Notes under the pieces: model-generated | What the model was told of the DNA's origin: nothing | What the model saw: only the letters and a program-made list of their open reading frames with translations | Database searches by the model: none | DNA from: Rhodanobacteraceae bacterium | GTDB lineage: Bacteria; Pseudomonadota; Gammaproteobacteria; Xanthomonadales; Rhodanobacteraceae | Reading direction: 5' to 3' | DNA length: 35,829 bases | Assembly (NCBI GenBank): GCA_021325475.1 | Contig: JAJPHA010000049.1 | Coordinates: forward strand, 1-35,829 | Part shown: in pieces, positions 1 to 12,189 of the stretch | How the letters are laid out: the number at the start of each line of letters is the position of its first letter | How positions within the stretch are numbered: the stretch's first letter is position 1 | Position numbers and translations under genes: made by a program

Positions 1-68
1 CGCGCCGCCGGAGCGCAGGAACCGGAGTTTACTGGTAGTAAATGAGGATTCCGAGCACCGCCGGCGCG
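1..68. repeat. 68-bp imperfect palindrome at the left edge
   Basis: The outer arms CGCGCCG (1-7) and CGGCGCG (62-68) are exact reverse complements. Further in, GGAA (18-21) faces TTCC (49-52), and the tip TTTACT (28-33) / AGTAAA (37-42) closes on a 3-nt GGT loop. The whole segment could fold into one long interrupted hairpin. It lies downstream of lspA and just beyond the heptad repeat, so it may be a terminator or a dispersed intergenic palindrome. There is no T-run of the canonical intrinsic type. I do not recognise the family with certainty, and the window starts at its first base, so it may extend further left. Confidence 0.6.
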
Positions 69-105
69 TGAGCCGTCGAGCGCAGCAGATTTTGAGATAG
101 GTTCT

Positions 106-278
106 AGTAAGCGGGAAGAGCTACCGCCCTCCGCCCTCTCGCGTGAGCGGTCAGCGGTGAGCGGTGAGCGGCAAGAGCGGGGAGTGCGAAGTAGTAAGCG
201 GGAAGAGAGCTACCGCCCTCAGCCCTCAGCCCTCAGCCCTCAGCCCTCAGCCCTCAGCCCTCAGCCCTCGGCCCGCAG
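106..278 (-). repeat. Heptad repeat locus 1 (lspA 3' end)
   Basis: Seven exact CCCTCAG units (216-264) followed by CCCTCGG and CCCGCAG (to 278) form the first module; its G-rich strand is the lspA coding strand. Leftward lies a second heptad family, GTGAGCG/GTCAGCG, at 143-170 (four units). Between and around them a linker occurs twice as a direct repeat: TAGTAAGCGGGAAGAG followed by a CTACCGCCCTC-type end, at about 108-132 and 193-220. The lspA stop codon (261-263) lies inside a CCCTCAG unit. Nothing here looks like an independent gene. An open frame across 157-408 is repeat-derived and antisense to lspA. Confidence 0.85.
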
Positions 279-773
279 CCCCCGCCCCCGCCCAAACCAG
301 CCGAACCACAGCAGCAGCACGGCGCCGACGCTGATCGCCGAATCGGCGAGGTTGAACGACGGGAACGGCCACGCGCCGATGTATACTTGTATAAAATCGG
401 TGACGTGACCGCTGCGCAGGCGGTCGATCAGATTGCCGAGCGCACCGCCGATCACCAGCGCCAGCGGCAGCGCGGCGCGCCAGTCGGCGCGCGGGATGCG
501 CCGCAACCAGCGTGCGAGCAGCGCGCTGACGACGAGCGCGAGCGCGGCGAACAGCCAGCGCTGCCAGCCGTCCTGATCGGCAAGGAAGCTGAACGCCGCG
601 CCGGGGTTGAACGCGAGCGTGAGATTCAACACGCCGGGAATCACCGGATGCGGCACGTAGGGCGCGAGCCGATCCACGACGATCGCCTTGGTGAGCTGGT
701 CGAGCCCGATCACGGCGAGCGACAGCAGCAGCCAGATCGTCGCGCTCCGGCGCAGCGGCAGCGACCTGCCCAT
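261..773 (-). CDS. lspA: Lipoprotein signal peptidase (signal peptidase II)
   Basis: 170-aa integral inner-membrane aspartic protease that cleaves the signal peptide from prolipoproteins after Lgt acylation. Four hydrophobic segments are visible (about 11-30, 72-90, 100-114, 145-162). The two catalytic aspartates sit in the family motifs GNLIDR (D117) and FNLAD (D144). The ATG overlaps the ileS stop by one base (TGATG), so translation is probably coupled to ileS. The last six sense codons, GLRAEG, and the TGA are read out of the heptad repeat, so the native C-terminus has been replaced or extended by repeat sequence. The catalytic core is complete. Confidence 0.96.
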   Translation of the reverse strand: MGRSLPLRRSATIWLLLSLAVIGLDQLTKAIVVDRLAPYVPHPVIPGVLNLTLAFNPGAAFSFLADQDGWQRWLFAALALVVSALLARWLRRIPRADWRAALPLALVIGGALGNLIDRLRSGHVTDFIQVYIGAWPFPSFNLADSAISVGAVLLLWFGWFGRGRGLRAEG

Positions 774-3640
774 CAGAAGAACCGCCGCGGCTCGCCGGGA
801 CCGTCCGGCAGGTTGTCGACGCAGCGGCCGCAGAGCTCGGGATGATCCGCATGTGTGCCGACGTCGGCGCGGTGGTGCCAGCAGCGGATGCACTTGGCGT
901 GATCGCTGGCACGTGCGCCGATCAGCACTTCCGCGTCGTTCAGCGCCACCGCGTGCGCCTCCTCCGGCGCGACGTCGGCCGGCTCCAGCGCGAGCTCCGA
1001 GGTGATGAAGAAGAAGCGCAGTTCGCGGGCGAACGGCGCCAGCCGTGCGCGCAGCGAGGCGTCGGCATACAGCGTGACTTCCGCATCCAGGCCCGCGCCG
1101 ATCTGTCCGGCGTTGCGCATGCCCTCGAGCAGTTTCGCCGCGCCGGACCGGATCGCGAGCAGATCGCTCCACAACTTGCGCTGTTCCGCCGCGCCCTGCA
1201 GCGGGACCAGATCCTCGTACCAGGTCTCGAACAGGACCGACTCGCCGCGCGCGCCCGGCATGTGCTGCCAGACCTCCTCGGCGGTGAACGACAGGATCGG
1301 CGCCAGCCAGCGCACCAGCGCCTCGAGGATGCGGTACATCGCGCTCTGCGCGCTGCGGCGGCCGCGGCTGTTCTCTTGCATGGTGTACAGCCGATCCTTG
1401 GTGATGTCGAGATAGAGCGAGCCGAGCTCGTTGGTGCAGAAGTTCTGCACGCGCTGCACGATCTCGGGAAAATCGTAGCGCGCATACGCCGCGACCACGG
1501 CCTGCTGTACGTCGTGGGCCTGCTGCACGGCCCACTGGTCGAGCAGCAGCGATTCGGACATCGGCACCAAGTGCCGTGCCGGATCGAAGCCGTGCAGATT
1601 GCCGAGCAGGAAGCGCGCGGTGTTGCGGATGCGCCGGTAGGCATCCGACACGCGCTTGAGGATTTCCTCCGACAGCGCCATCTCGTTGCGGTAGTCGGCG
1701 GCCGCGATCCACAGGCGCAGGATGTCGGCGCCGTGGGTCCGGATCACGTCCTGCGGCTCGATGCCGTTGCCGAGCGACTTCGACATCTTGCGGCCCTGCG
1801 CATCGACGGTGAAGCCGTGGGTCAGCACTTCGTCGTAGGGCGCGCGGCCGTGCATCGCCACGCCGGTCAGCAGCGAGGAATGGAACCAGCCGCGATGCTG
1901 GTCGGAGCCCTCGAGGTACATCACCCGATCGCCGGCGTCGCGGCGCAGATTCGCGCGCCGACCGAGCACGCAGAAGTGGGTCACGCCCGAGTCGAACCAG
2001 ACGTCGAGGATGTCGGTGACCTTGTCGTACTGCTCGGCCTCGGCGCCGAGCAGCTCGCGCGGATCGAGCGCGTACCAGGCATCCGCCCCGGACTGCTCCA
2101 TGCGTTGCGCGACCTGCTCCATCAGTTCCACGCTGCGCGGGTGCGGCTCGCCGGTCGCCTTGTGCACGAACAGCGCGATCGGCACGCCCCAGGTGCGCTG
2201 GCGCGAGATGCACCAGTCCGGCCGGCCGGCGATCATGCTGGCGATGCGCTCCTCGCCCCACGCCGGGAACCAGTCGACGTCGTCGCGGATCGAGCGCAGC
2301 GCGTCGGCGCGCAGATTGCCCTGCTCCATGCTGATGAACCACTGCGGCGTGGTGCGGAACGCGACCGGCGTGCGATGCCGCCAGCAGTGCGGATAGCTGT
2401 GGGTGATCTTCTCCTGCGCCAGCAGCACGCCGCGCTCGCGCAACAGGTCGATGATGGCGTCGTTCGCCTTCCAGATGAACTGGCCGCCGACCCGCGGCGT
2501 GCCGGCCAGATACACGCCGTTGCCGCCGACCGGGTTGAGCTCGGCCGGAGTATATTTCTCCACAATTCCGTATCGCTGGCAGACCGCGAAGTCCTCCGCG
2601 CCGTGGCCGGGCGCGGTGTGCACGGCGCCGGTGCCCTCCTCGGCCGACACGTGCTCGCCGAGGATGATCGGAATCTCGCGGTCGTAGAACGGATGCCGCA
2701 GGGTCGACCATTCCAGCGCGGCGCCTCGCGCCACGCCGAGCGGCGCCGCATGCACCACACCGTAGCGCGCGAGCGCCGCCTCGGCCTGCGCGCGCGCCAG
2801 CACCAGCAGCACGCGCCGATCGCCGCGCCGCGGCCCTTCCGCCAGCACGTAATCGAGTTCCGCGCCGAGCGTCACGGCGAGGCTCGCCGGCAGCGTCCAC
2901 GGCGTGGTGGTCCAGATCGGCACGGCGACGATGTCCGCCTCGCCGATCGTCACGCCGAATCTCGCCGCCAGGGCGCGCGGGTCCAGCGCGTCGTAGGCGA
3001 CGTCGATCGCCGGCGAGGTCTTGTCGTGGTATTCGATCTCCGCCTCGGCCAGCGCCGAGCCGCAGTCGAAGCACCAGTGCACCGGCTTGAAGCCGCGCAC
3101 CACGTGGCCGCGCGCGTGGATCCTCGCCAGCGCGCGAACGATGTCGGCTTCGTAGCGGAAATCCATGGTGCGGTACGGGTTTTCCCATTCGCCGAGCACG
3201 CCGAGGCGCTTGAAGTCGCCGCGCTGCAGTTCGATCTGCGCCGCGGCGTACTCGCGACACAGCCGCCGGAATTCGGCGGCATCGACTTTCTGTCCGACCT
3301 TGCCGACCTTCTTCTCCACCGCCACCTCGATCGGCAGGCCGTGGCAGTCCCAGCCGGGGACGTAGGGGGCGCGGAAACCGGCCAGCAGCTTCGACTTGAC
3401 GACGATGTCCTTGAGGATCTTGTTGACCGCGTGGCCGAGATGGATCGCGCCGTTGGCGTAGGGCGGACCGTCGTGCAGGATGAAGGCCTGCGGCCGATCC
3501 GCGGTGCGCTGCTGGATCTGCGCGTAGCGCTGACGCTGCTCCCACTCGGCGAGCAGGGTCGGTTCGCGCTTGGGCAGATCCGCCTTCATGGCGAACCCGG
3601 TCTGCGGCAGATGAATGGTGTTCTTGTAGTCGATGCGCAT
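773..3640 (-). CDS. ileS: Isoleucyl-tRNA synthetase
   Basis: 955-aa class I aminoacyl-tRNA synthetase charging tRNA-Ile, the usual length for proteobacterial IleRS. The HIGH signature is HLGH (67-70) and the KMSKS loop is KMSKS (618-622). The C-terminus keeps a zinc-binding CIRC...CGRC pattern. The start was chosen because [16 protein letters not shown] matches the conserved N-terminus of the family (a D-Y-K-x-T-x-x-L-P-x-T-G-F pattern). The ATG is preceded within 7 bases by the heptad array (on the coding strand ...CCCTCGCTTTTC-ATG) and has no Shine-Dalgarno match, which is odd for an essential gene. It lies downstream of ribF, with the repeat filling the gap. Confidence 0.97.
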   Translation of the reverse strand: MRIDYKNTIHLPQTGFAMKADLPKREPTLLAEWEQRQRYAQIQQRTADRPQAFILHDGPPYANGAIHLGHAVNKILKDIVVKSKLLAGFRAPYVPGWDCHGLPIEVAVEKKVGKVGQKVDAAEFRRLCREYAAAQIELQRGDFKRLGVLGEWENPYRTMDFRYEADIVRALARIHARGHVVRGFKPVHWCFDCGSALAEAEIEYHDKTSPAIDVAYDALDPRALAARFGVTIGEADIVAVPIWTTTPWTLPASLAVTLGAELDYVLAEGPRRGDRRVLLVLARAQAEAALARYGVVHAAPLGVARGAALEWSTLRHPFYDREIPIILGEHVSAEEGTGAVHTAPGHGAEDFAVCQRYGIVEKYTPAELNPVGGNGVYLAGTPRVGGQFIWKANDAIIDLLRERGVLLAQEKITHSYPHCWRHRTPVAFRTTPQWFISMEQGNLRADALRSIRDDVDWFPAWGEERIASMIAGRPDWCISRQRTWGVPIALFVHKATGEPHPRSVELMEQVAQRMEQSGADAWYALDPRELLGAEAEQYDKVTDILDVWFDSGVTHFCVLGRRANLRRDAGDRVMYLEGSDQHRGWFHSSLLTGVAMHGRAPYDEVLTHGFTVDAQGRKMSKSLGNGIEPQDVIRTHGADILRLWIAAADYRNEMALSEEILKRVSDAYRRIRNTARFLLGNLHGFDPARHLVPMSESLLLDQWAVQQAHDVQQAVVAAYARYDFPEIVQRVQNFCTNELGSLYLDITKDRLYTMQENSRGRRSAQSAMYRILEALVRWLAPILSFTAEEVWQHMPGARGESVLFETWYEDLVPLQGAAEQRKLWSDLLAIRSGAAKLLEGMRNAGQIGAGLDAEVTLYADASLRARLAPFARELRFFFITSELALEPADVAPEEAHAVALNDAEVLIGARASDHAKCIRCWHHRADVGTHADHPELCGRCVDNLPDGPGEPRRFF

Positions 3641-3648
3641 GAAAAGCG

Positions 3649-3791
3649 AGGGCTGAGGGCTGAGGGCTGAGGGCTGAGAGCTGAGGGCTGAGGGCTGGGG
3701 CTAAGGGCTGAGAGCTGAGGGCTGAGGGCTGAGGGCTAAGGGCTGAGAGTCGAGGGTTGAGGGTCGAGGGTCGAGGGCTGCGGGCCGAGGG
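3649..3791 (+). repeat. Heptad repeat locus 2 (between ribF and ileS)
   Basis: About 20 tandem seven-base units lie on this strand: mostly GGGCTGA with variants GAGCTGA, GGGCTGG, GGGCTAA, GGGTTGA, GGGTCGA and GGGCCGA. Variants cluster: the half near ileS is CTGA-type and the half near ribF is TTGA/TCGA-type, as expected if units spread by slippage. One edge lies 8 bases from the ileS start codon. The other runs into ribF, whose last codons and TAG stop (from a CCCTTAG unit on the minus strand) are repeat-derived. No second-family module is present here. Confidence 0.9.
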
Positions 3792-4716
3792 CGGCGAGAA
3801 CCTCTCGCGCTTGGGCCGCGTCGCGGTCGATTTGCCGCGCCAGCGCATCGAGGTCGTCGAACCTCTCCTCGTCGCGCAACTTTTTCACGAATTCCACTTC
3901 TATCCTTTTTCCATAGAGCTCGCCGTCGAAGTCGAACAAGTGCGCCTCCAGCAGCGGCTCGGTGCCGCCGACGGTCGGCCGCACGCCGAGGCTCGCCACA
4001 CCGGGCATCGGCGCGGGTCGCACACCGGCCACGCGCACCGCGAACACGCCGCCCACCGGCGCCACCCGCGCGCCGAGCCGCAGGTTCGCGGTCGGATAGC
4101 CGAGCCGGTGGCCGAGCCGCGCGCCGCGCACCACGCGGCCGCCGATCGCGAAGCGGCGTCCGAGCAGACGCGCGGCGCCGTCGAAATCGCCGGCGGCGAG
4201 CAGCGCACGGATGCGCGAGCTCGACACGCGCTCGCCGTCGAGCCGCAACGGCGCGACCACGCCGACGTCGAACCCGTGGCGTTCGCCGAGCGCCCGCAGC
4301 GACGCCACGTCGCCGGCGCGCTCGCGGCCGAAGCGGAAACCTTCGCCGACCCACACCTCGCGCGCGCCGAGGCGCCGCACCAGCACGCGCGCGACGAACT
4401 CCTCCGCCGTCATCGCCGCCAGCGCCGCGTCGAAGCGCAGCAGCAGCAGGCGCTCGCAACCCGATTCCAGCAGCGCCCGGATCTTCTCGCGCGTCGCCAT
4501 CAACTGCGGCACCGCGGTGCCGCGGGCGAAGAACACGCGCGGGATCGGCGCGAAGCTGAGCGCGACCGGCATGAGCCCACGCGCCGCCGCACGCTGTTGC
4601 ACCTGCGCGAGCACCGTGCCATGACCGCGATGCACGCCGTCGAAGGCGCCGATCGCGACGACGCTCCCCCGCGGCGCCAGACAGGGGCCGGCGACGTCCC
4701 GATAGAGCCGATTCAT
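3736..4716 (-). CDS. ribF: Bifunctional riboflavin kinase / FAD synthetase
   Basis: 326 aa (family members are about 305-315). The N-terminal FMN adenylyltransferase domain has the nucleotide-binding GAFDGVHRGH motif near residues 23-32. The C-terminal riboflavin kinase domain has GYPTANL and ends near KKLRDEERFDDLDALARQI. Together they convert riboflavin to FMN and FAD. The last ~15 residues ([15 protein letters not shown]) are a translated heptad repeat, and the stop is a single-base variant unit (CCCTTAG). The normal C-terminus therefore ends near LAALG and the tail is probably a disordered appendix. It lies 52 bp downstream of murJ and upstream of ileS in the same direction. Confidence 0.95.
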   Translation of the reverse strand: MNRLYRDVAGPCLAPRGSVVAIGAFDGVHRGHGTVLAQVQQRAAARGLMPVALSFAPIPRVFFARGTAVPQLMATREKIRALLESGCERLLLLRFDAALAAMTAEEFVARVLVRRLGAREVWVGEGFRFGRERAGDVASLRALGERHGFDVGVVAPLRLDGERVSSSRIRALLAAGDFDGAARLLGRRFAIGGRVVRGARLGHRLGYPTANLRLGARVAPVGGVFAVRVAGVRPAPMPGVASLGVRPTVGGTEPLLEAHLFDFDGELYGKRIEVEFVKKLRDEERFDDLDALARQIDRDAAQAREVLAALGPQPSTLDPQPSTLSP

Positions 4717-4768
4717 TTGGCGGAGTATAGCGGTTTGGCGACGGTCGCCAACGCCACCGGCGGGGCGC

Positions 4769-6376
4769 TCAATGCGCGCGCAGGTGGTGCAGGCGGAACC
4801 CGGTGGCGAACAACGCGAGCGCGTAGGCCGCGCCGGCCGCGCCGATCAGCAGGATCAGCCGCGCGATCCGCAGCGCGGTCGGCCACGCGCTCCAGTCGGG
4901 CCACGCCGCCCTGCCGACGAGGAGCACGACCACCAGCGCGGCGCAGGCGCAGCCGAGCCGCAGCCCGTGCGCCGCCCAGCCCGGCTGGCGTTCGTACACG
5001 GCGCTCCGGCGCAGCGCGTACCAGAGCTGCGCCAGATTGAGATAACTCGCCAGCGTGCTCGCCAGCGCCAGTCCCATGTGCAGGCCGGGCACGCGGGCGA
5101 TGCCGCGCAGCCAGCCCTCGGCGAGATCCTCCGGCCGATGCCAGAGCGCAAAAAGTATACCGACGAACAGCACGTTCATCGCCATGTTCGCGAGCATCGC
5201 CACCACCCCGGCGCGGACCGGCGTGCGCGTGTCCTGGCGCGCGTAGAACGCCGGTGCCAGCACCTTGACCAGGGCGAAGGCCGGCAAACCGAGACTGAGC
5301 GCGGCCAGCGACAGCCCGGCCATGTCCACATCGTGCGGCGTGAAGCGGCCGTGCTGGAACAGCGTCGCCAGCATCGGCTTGGCGAGGAGGACGAGTCCCA
5401 GCATCGCCGGCAGCGAGATCAACAGCGCCGTGCGCAGGCCCCAGTCGAGCGCGCGCGAGAAACCGTCGCGGTCGGTGACGACGTGATGCCGCGACAGGCT
5501 CGGCAGGATCACGGTGCCGAGCGCGACCCCGAACACGCCGAGCGGAAACTCGAGCAGGCGATCGGTCTGCGCGAGCCAGGTCTGCGAACCGGCGATCAGG
5601 AACGAGGCGATCAGCGTATCGAGCAGCAGGTTGATCTGGGCGATGGAGGAGCCGAACAGGGTCGGCAGCATCAGCCGCAGGATGCGCTGCACGTCCGGAT
5701 GCCGCCAGCCCCAGCGCGGCCACGCCAGCAGATCGAGCTTCGCCAGCGCGGGAAATTGCAGCAGCAGTTGCAGCACACCGGCGATCAGGATCGACCAGCC
5801 GAGCGCCAGGATCGGCACGTCGAGGCGCGGCGCGAGCCACAGGGCGCCGGCGATCATGCACAGATTGAGCACCACCGGCGTGATCGCCGGCAGCGCGAAG
5901 TGATGGAAGCTGTTGAGCACGCCGCCGGCGAGTGCGGTGAGCGAGACCAACAGCAGGAACGGAAAGGTGATGCGCAAAAGCTCGGTCGTCAGCGCGAACT
6001 TCTCCGGCTGCGCGAGCGCGCCGGGCGAGAACCCGGCGGTCAGCGCCGGCGCGCCGAGCACGCCGGCCGCGGTGACGATCAGCAACACACCGCCGAGCGT
6101 GCCGGCGACCCGCGCCACCAGCGCCTTGAGCGCGGCGTGCGGACGGGTGTGCTTGACCTCGGTGAACACCGGCACGAACGCGGTCGAGAACGAACCCTCC
6201 GCGAACAGCCGGCGCATGAAGTTCGGAATGCGGAACGCCACCCAGAACGCATCGGTCACGGCGTTGGCGCCGAAGGCGTAGGCGATCGCCATCTCGCGCA
6301 CCAGGCCGAGCAGGCGCGAGAGGAAGGTCATCGCGCTGAACGACAGCATCGAACGCAGCAGCGAGGGGGTTCTCAT
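4769..6376 (-). CDS. murJ: Lipid II flippase MurJ
   Basis: 535-aa polytopic membrane protein of the MVF/MOP superfamily that moves lipid II across the inner membrane for peptidoglycan synthesis. The N-terminus, [20 protein letters not shown], is the typical MurJ opening, followed by [17 protein letters not shown], and there are about 14 hydrophobic segments. The ATG at 6376 is preceded by GGAGGGG at good spacing; a longer upstream frame exists but lacks conserved sequence. It is divergent from rpsT (195 bp) and heads the ribF-ileS-lspA run. One in-gene AAAAGTATAC word (5151-5160) is encoded with unusually AT-rich codons for this genome. Confidence 0.95.
   Translation of the reverse strand: MRTPSLLRSMLSFSAMTFLSRLLGLVREMAIAYAFGANAVTDAFWVAFRIPNFMRRLFAEGSFSTAFVPVFTEVKHTRPHAALKALVARVAGTLGGVLLIVTAAGVLGAPALTAGFSPGALAQPEKFALTTELLRITFPFLLLVSLTALAGGVLNSFHHFALPAITPVVLNLCMIAGALWLAPRLDVPILALGWSILIAGVLQLLLQFPALAKLDLLAWPRWGWRHPDVQRILRLMLPTLFGSSIAQINLLLDTLIASFLIAGSQTWLAQTDRLLEFPLGVFGVALGTVILPSLSRHHVVTDRDGFSRALDWGLRTALLISLPAMLGLVLLAKPMLATLFQHGRFTPHDVDMAGLSLAALSLGLPAFALVKVLAPAFYARQDTRTPVRAGVVAMLANMAMNVLFVGILFALWHRPEDLAEGWLRGIARVPGLHMGLALASTLASYLNLAQLWYALRRSAVYERQPGWAAHGLRLGCACAALVVVLLVGRAAWPDWSAWPTALRIARLILLIGAAGAAYALALFATGFRLHHLRAH
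5151..5160 (+). other. AT-rich word AAAAGTATAC, copy 1 (inside murJ)
   Basis: Exact AAAAGTATAC. The same ten bases occur at 12077-12086 and, on the other strand, at 24409-24418, all inside GC-rich coding sequence. Function unknown; see the finding on AT-rich words. Confidence 0.5.
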
Positions 6377-6502
6377 CCGCCCCTCCGCCACCGGGAGATG
6401 GATCGGGGCGAGGGTTCGGGTTGCCGATCCATGGCGGTCCGATCTCGAACCTGCAGCCGGCACCGCGCGCCACCTTTTTCTGGCGGAAGACGGCGCGCGC
6501 GA

Positions 6503-6531
6503 TTGACCCTACACCCCGGTTTCCCTACAAT
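6503..6531 (+). promoter_or_regulatory. Predicted sigma-70 promoter of rpsT
   Basis: TTGACC (6503-6508) is separated by exactly 17 bp from TACAAT (6526-6531). These match the -35 and -10 consensus at five of six positions each. The predicted start near 6538 gives a leader of about 33 nt. This is one of the clearest promoters in the window and fits a highly expressed ribosomal protein gene. Confidence 0.8.
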
Positions 6532-6570
6532 TTGCGGCCTTTTTCCAGCCCTGTTTTCCGGAGTTTTCCC

Positions 6571-6834
6571 TTGGCCAACATCAAATCCGCCAAAAAGCGC
6601 GCGCGCCAGACCATCAAGCGCAATGCGCGCAACGCCAGCGCGCGCTCGATGCTGCGCACGGCCATCAAGAAAGTGGTCAACGCCATCGCCGCGAAGGACA
6701 AGGCCGCCGCGCTCACCGCGCTGCAGGCCGCCGAGCCGATCCTGGACCGCTATTCCAGCCGCGGCTTGATCCACAAGAACAAGGCCGCGCGCCACAAGAG
6801 CCGCCTCACCGCGCACATTCGCGCGCTCGGCTGA
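6571..6834 (+). CDS. rpsT: 30S ribosomal protein S20
   Basis: 87-aa basic protein binding 16S r[24 protein letters not shown] is the family N-terminus. The start is TTG at 6571, with GGAG (6560-6563) seven bases upstream. In Escherichia coli rpsT also starts with UUG, where the weak start serves autogenous control, so the same may hold here (inference). The nearest in-frame ATG is far upstream, before the promoter, and would add unrelated sequence. It has its own promoter and is divergent from murJ, convergent with obgE across 38 bp of GC-rich sequence containing a short GCCGCGGCGGC self-complementary stretch. Confidence 0.97.
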   Translation: MANIKSAKKRARQTIKRNARNASARSMLRTAIKKVVNAIAAKDKAAALTALQAAEPILDRYSSRGLIHKNKAARHKSRLTAHIRALG

Positions 6835-6872
6835 GCGACACCCGCGCCGCGGCGGCCGCGCGTCCGGCCGCA

Positions 6873-8027
<1,155 letters not shown>

Positions 8028-8070
8028 TCATGGCCGCTTGCTGACAGACAGTCGCCGGACCGCTTTTCGG

Positions 8071-8089
8071 CCCTCAGCCCTCAGCCCTG
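8071..8089 (-). repeat. Heptad repeat locus 3, inverted short array
   Basis: CCCTCAG CCCTCAG CCCT, inverted relative to the main array 80 bp to the left. The two could pair over about 18 bp, forming a long hairpin in the obgE leader or in single-stranded DNA. The intervening 7988-8070 has no recognisable gene. Confidence 0.85.
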
Positions 8090-8095
8090 CTCTCG

Positions 8096-8124
8096 AAAAA
8101 CAAAGCCCCGCGCGTGGCGGGGCT
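8096..8124 (-). terminator. Intrinsic terminator of rplU-rpmA
   Basis: On the minus strand AGCCCCGC, a 5-nt loop and GCGGGGCT make a perfect 8-bp GC-rich stem (8104-8124), followed by TTGTTTTT (8096-8103). It lies 24 bp after the rpmA stop. It implies obgE is transcribed mainly from its own promoter or by read-through. Confidence 0.88.
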
Positions 8125-8148
8125 CTGGCGATGCGCGGCCCGCGAGGC

Positions 8149-8406
8149 TCAGGCCTGGATCACGCTCACCGTGCGGCGATGCTTCTCGCCCTTGACGCTG
8201 AACTGCACGGTGCCGTCGATCAGCGCGAACAGCGTGTGGTCGCGGCCCAGTCCGACGCCCGGGCCGGGATGGAACTGGGTGCCGCGCTGACGCACGATGA
8301 TGTTGCCGGCATTCACACGTTCGCCGCCGTACACCTTGACGCCGAGATACTTCGGATTGGAATCGCGGCCGTTGCGCGTGCTGCCGCCTGCCTTCTTGTG
8401 TGCCAT
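8149..8406 (-). CDS. rpmA: 50S ribosomal protein L27
   Basis: 85 aa, normal length. [20 protein letters not shown] is the conserved N-terminus that reaches toward the peptidyl-transferase centre. The ATG is preceded by GGAGAA. It lies 14 bp downstream of rplU in the standard ribosomal pair, followed by an intrinsic terminator. No N-terminal cleavable extension of the Firmicutes type is present. Confidence 0.98.
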   Translation of the reverse strand: MAHKKAGGSTRNGRDSNPKYLGVKVYGGERVNAGNIIVRQRGTQFHPGPGVGLGRDHTLFALIDGTVQFSVKGEKHRRTVSVIQA

Positions 8407-8420
8407 GACTGCGTTCTCCG

Positions 8421-8735
8421 TTAGCCGCGCGAAATGCCGGTGATTTCGACTTCGGTGTAATGCTGCCGGTGCCCCATCTGCTTCATGTGGTGCTTGCGGC
8501 GGCGGAACTTGATGATGCGCACCTTGTCGGCGCGGCCGTGCGCCTTGACCTTGGCCGCGACGCGCGCGCCCGGCACCAGCGGTGCGCCGACGGTGATGCC
8601 TTCGCCTTCGCCGATCAACAGCACCTCGTCGAAGCTGATCGCGGCGCCGACCTCGGCGTCGAGTTTTTCCACACGCAGGGTCTCGCCCTGCATCACGCGG
8701 TATTGCTTACCGCCGGTCTTGATGACTGCGTACAT
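8421..8735 (-). CDS. rplU: 50S ribosomal protein L21
   Basis: 104 aa starting [14 protein letters not shown], the conserved L21 opening. [16 protein letters not shown] is the L21 signature near the C-terminus. The ATG at 8735 has AAGGAA nine bases upstream; the longer upstream frame to 8771 is not conserved sequence. First gene of rplU-rpmA. The promoter must lie between 8736 and the heptad locus at 8829, but no convincing -35/-10 pair is evident. Confidence 0.97.
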   Translation of the reverse strand: MYAVIKTGGKQYRVMQGETLRVEKLDAEVGAAISFDEVLLIGEGEGITVGAPLVPGARVAAKVKAHGRADKVRIIKFRRRKHHMKQMGHRQHYTEVEITGISRG

Positions 8736-8828
8736 GATGTTTCCTTCTGTAGTTCTTCTGGCCCGCCTCACGCGGATCGCCGCGAGCGAGCTCGCTATTC
8801 TAGCGGAGGGGAGTTTTCGAGGTCAAAC

Positions 8829-8894
8829 AGGGAGATAGGGAGTGGGGAGTGGGGAGTAGGAAGTGGAAAAAGCCGCGCGGCCCTCAGCCCTCGG
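8829..8894 (-). repeat. Heptad repeat locus 4 (between rplU and uvrA)
   Basis: Three parts: GGGAGTG-type units (8829-8862), the conserved linker GTGGAAAAAGC (8863-8873; reverse complement GCTTTTTCCAC), and two CCCTCAG/CCCTCGG units plus a partial one (8881-8898). It is the same composite as loci 7 and 8 in reverse orientation, with a minimal first module. It lies between divergent genes, so it cannot be only a terminator. The CCCTCAG edge is two bases from TATAGT, the likely uvrA -10. Confidence 0.88.
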
Positions 8895-8900
8895 CCCTGC

Positions 8901-8906
8901 TATAGT
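8901..8906 (+). promoter_or_regulatory. Possible -10 element of uvrA
   Basis: TATAGT matches the -10 consensus at five of six positions and lies 28 bp before the uvrA ATG. No -35 match is present; the expected position lies in CCCTCAG repeat DNA. Locus 6 shows the same arrangement (repeat, then TATAAT), which raises its interest. No LexA box was recognised by eye. Confidence 0.4.
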
Positions 8907-8934
8907 AATCCGTTCGCCCGCCACCGACCCGGTC

Positions 8935-11780
<2,846 letters not shown>

Positions 11781-11781
<1 letters not shown>

Positions 11782-12176
11782 TGCCGCCGCTGATCGAGCT
11801 GCCGCTGGAGCTGCGCTGGCGCGATCTGGACGCGCTCGACCACGTCAACAACGCCGCGTTCCTCACCTTCCTCGAGGAAGCGCGGCTGCGCTGGTTCGAG
11901 CGGCTGGACGGACCCTGGTGCAACGCGGCGTGGATGCCAGTGCTCGCCGCCGTCCACGTCAACTATCGCGCCCAGCTCGGCTGGCCGGCGCGGATCGTGG
12001 TGCGGCTGTACTGCGAACGGGTCGGCAACGCCTCGCTGACGATCGCGCATCGCATCGTCGATGCCGCCGATCCGGAAAAAGTATACAGCGACGGCAACAG
12101 CGTGCTGGTCTGGGTGAATCCCGCCGACGGCAAGTCGGTGCCGTTGCCGGACGTGGTCCGCCGCGCCTGCGGCTAG
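11781..12176 (+). CDS. Acyl-CoA thioesterase, 4HBT/YbgC type
   Basis: 131-aa hotdog-fold protein. WRDLDALDHVNNAAFLTFLEEAR is close to the 4-hydroxybenzoyl-CoA thioesterase signature (conserved Asp, then HVNN). It presumably hydrolyses acyl-CoA or acyl-ACP in the cytosol; the substrate cannot be told from sequence. The ATG overlaps the uvrA stop (TGATG), so translation is coupled to uvrA. The pairing with a repair gene seems to be positional only. It carries one AAAAGTATAC word (12077-12086) encoding the EKVYS stretch in AT-rich codons. Confidence 0.85.
12077..12086 (+). other. AT-rich word AAAAGTATAC, copy 2 (inside the thioesterase gene)
   Basis: Identical to 5151-5160. Its codons are AAA, GTA and TAC; AAA and GTA are unusual in a gene otherwise built from G/C-ending codons. 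Confidence 0.5.
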
Positions 12177-12189
12177 ACCGCAATCGCCG

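Noticed and set aside
157-408. Plus-strand 83-codon frame at the left end.
   Set aside because: It is composed of heptad repeat and lspA antisense, with no recognisable protein features.
3650-3790. Proline/serine-rich peptides (PSALSPQ repeats) encoded by the C-rich strand of the heptads.
   Set aside because: These are translated repeat DNA. They are real protein sequence only where a gene runs into them (ribF).
247-3848. Very long antisense and overlapping open frames over most genes, for example a minus-strand 1195-codon frame spanning lspA to beyond ileS.
   Set aside because: High GC suppresses stop codons, giving long frames opposite real genes. They lack family motifs; the long one merely contains lspA in frame.
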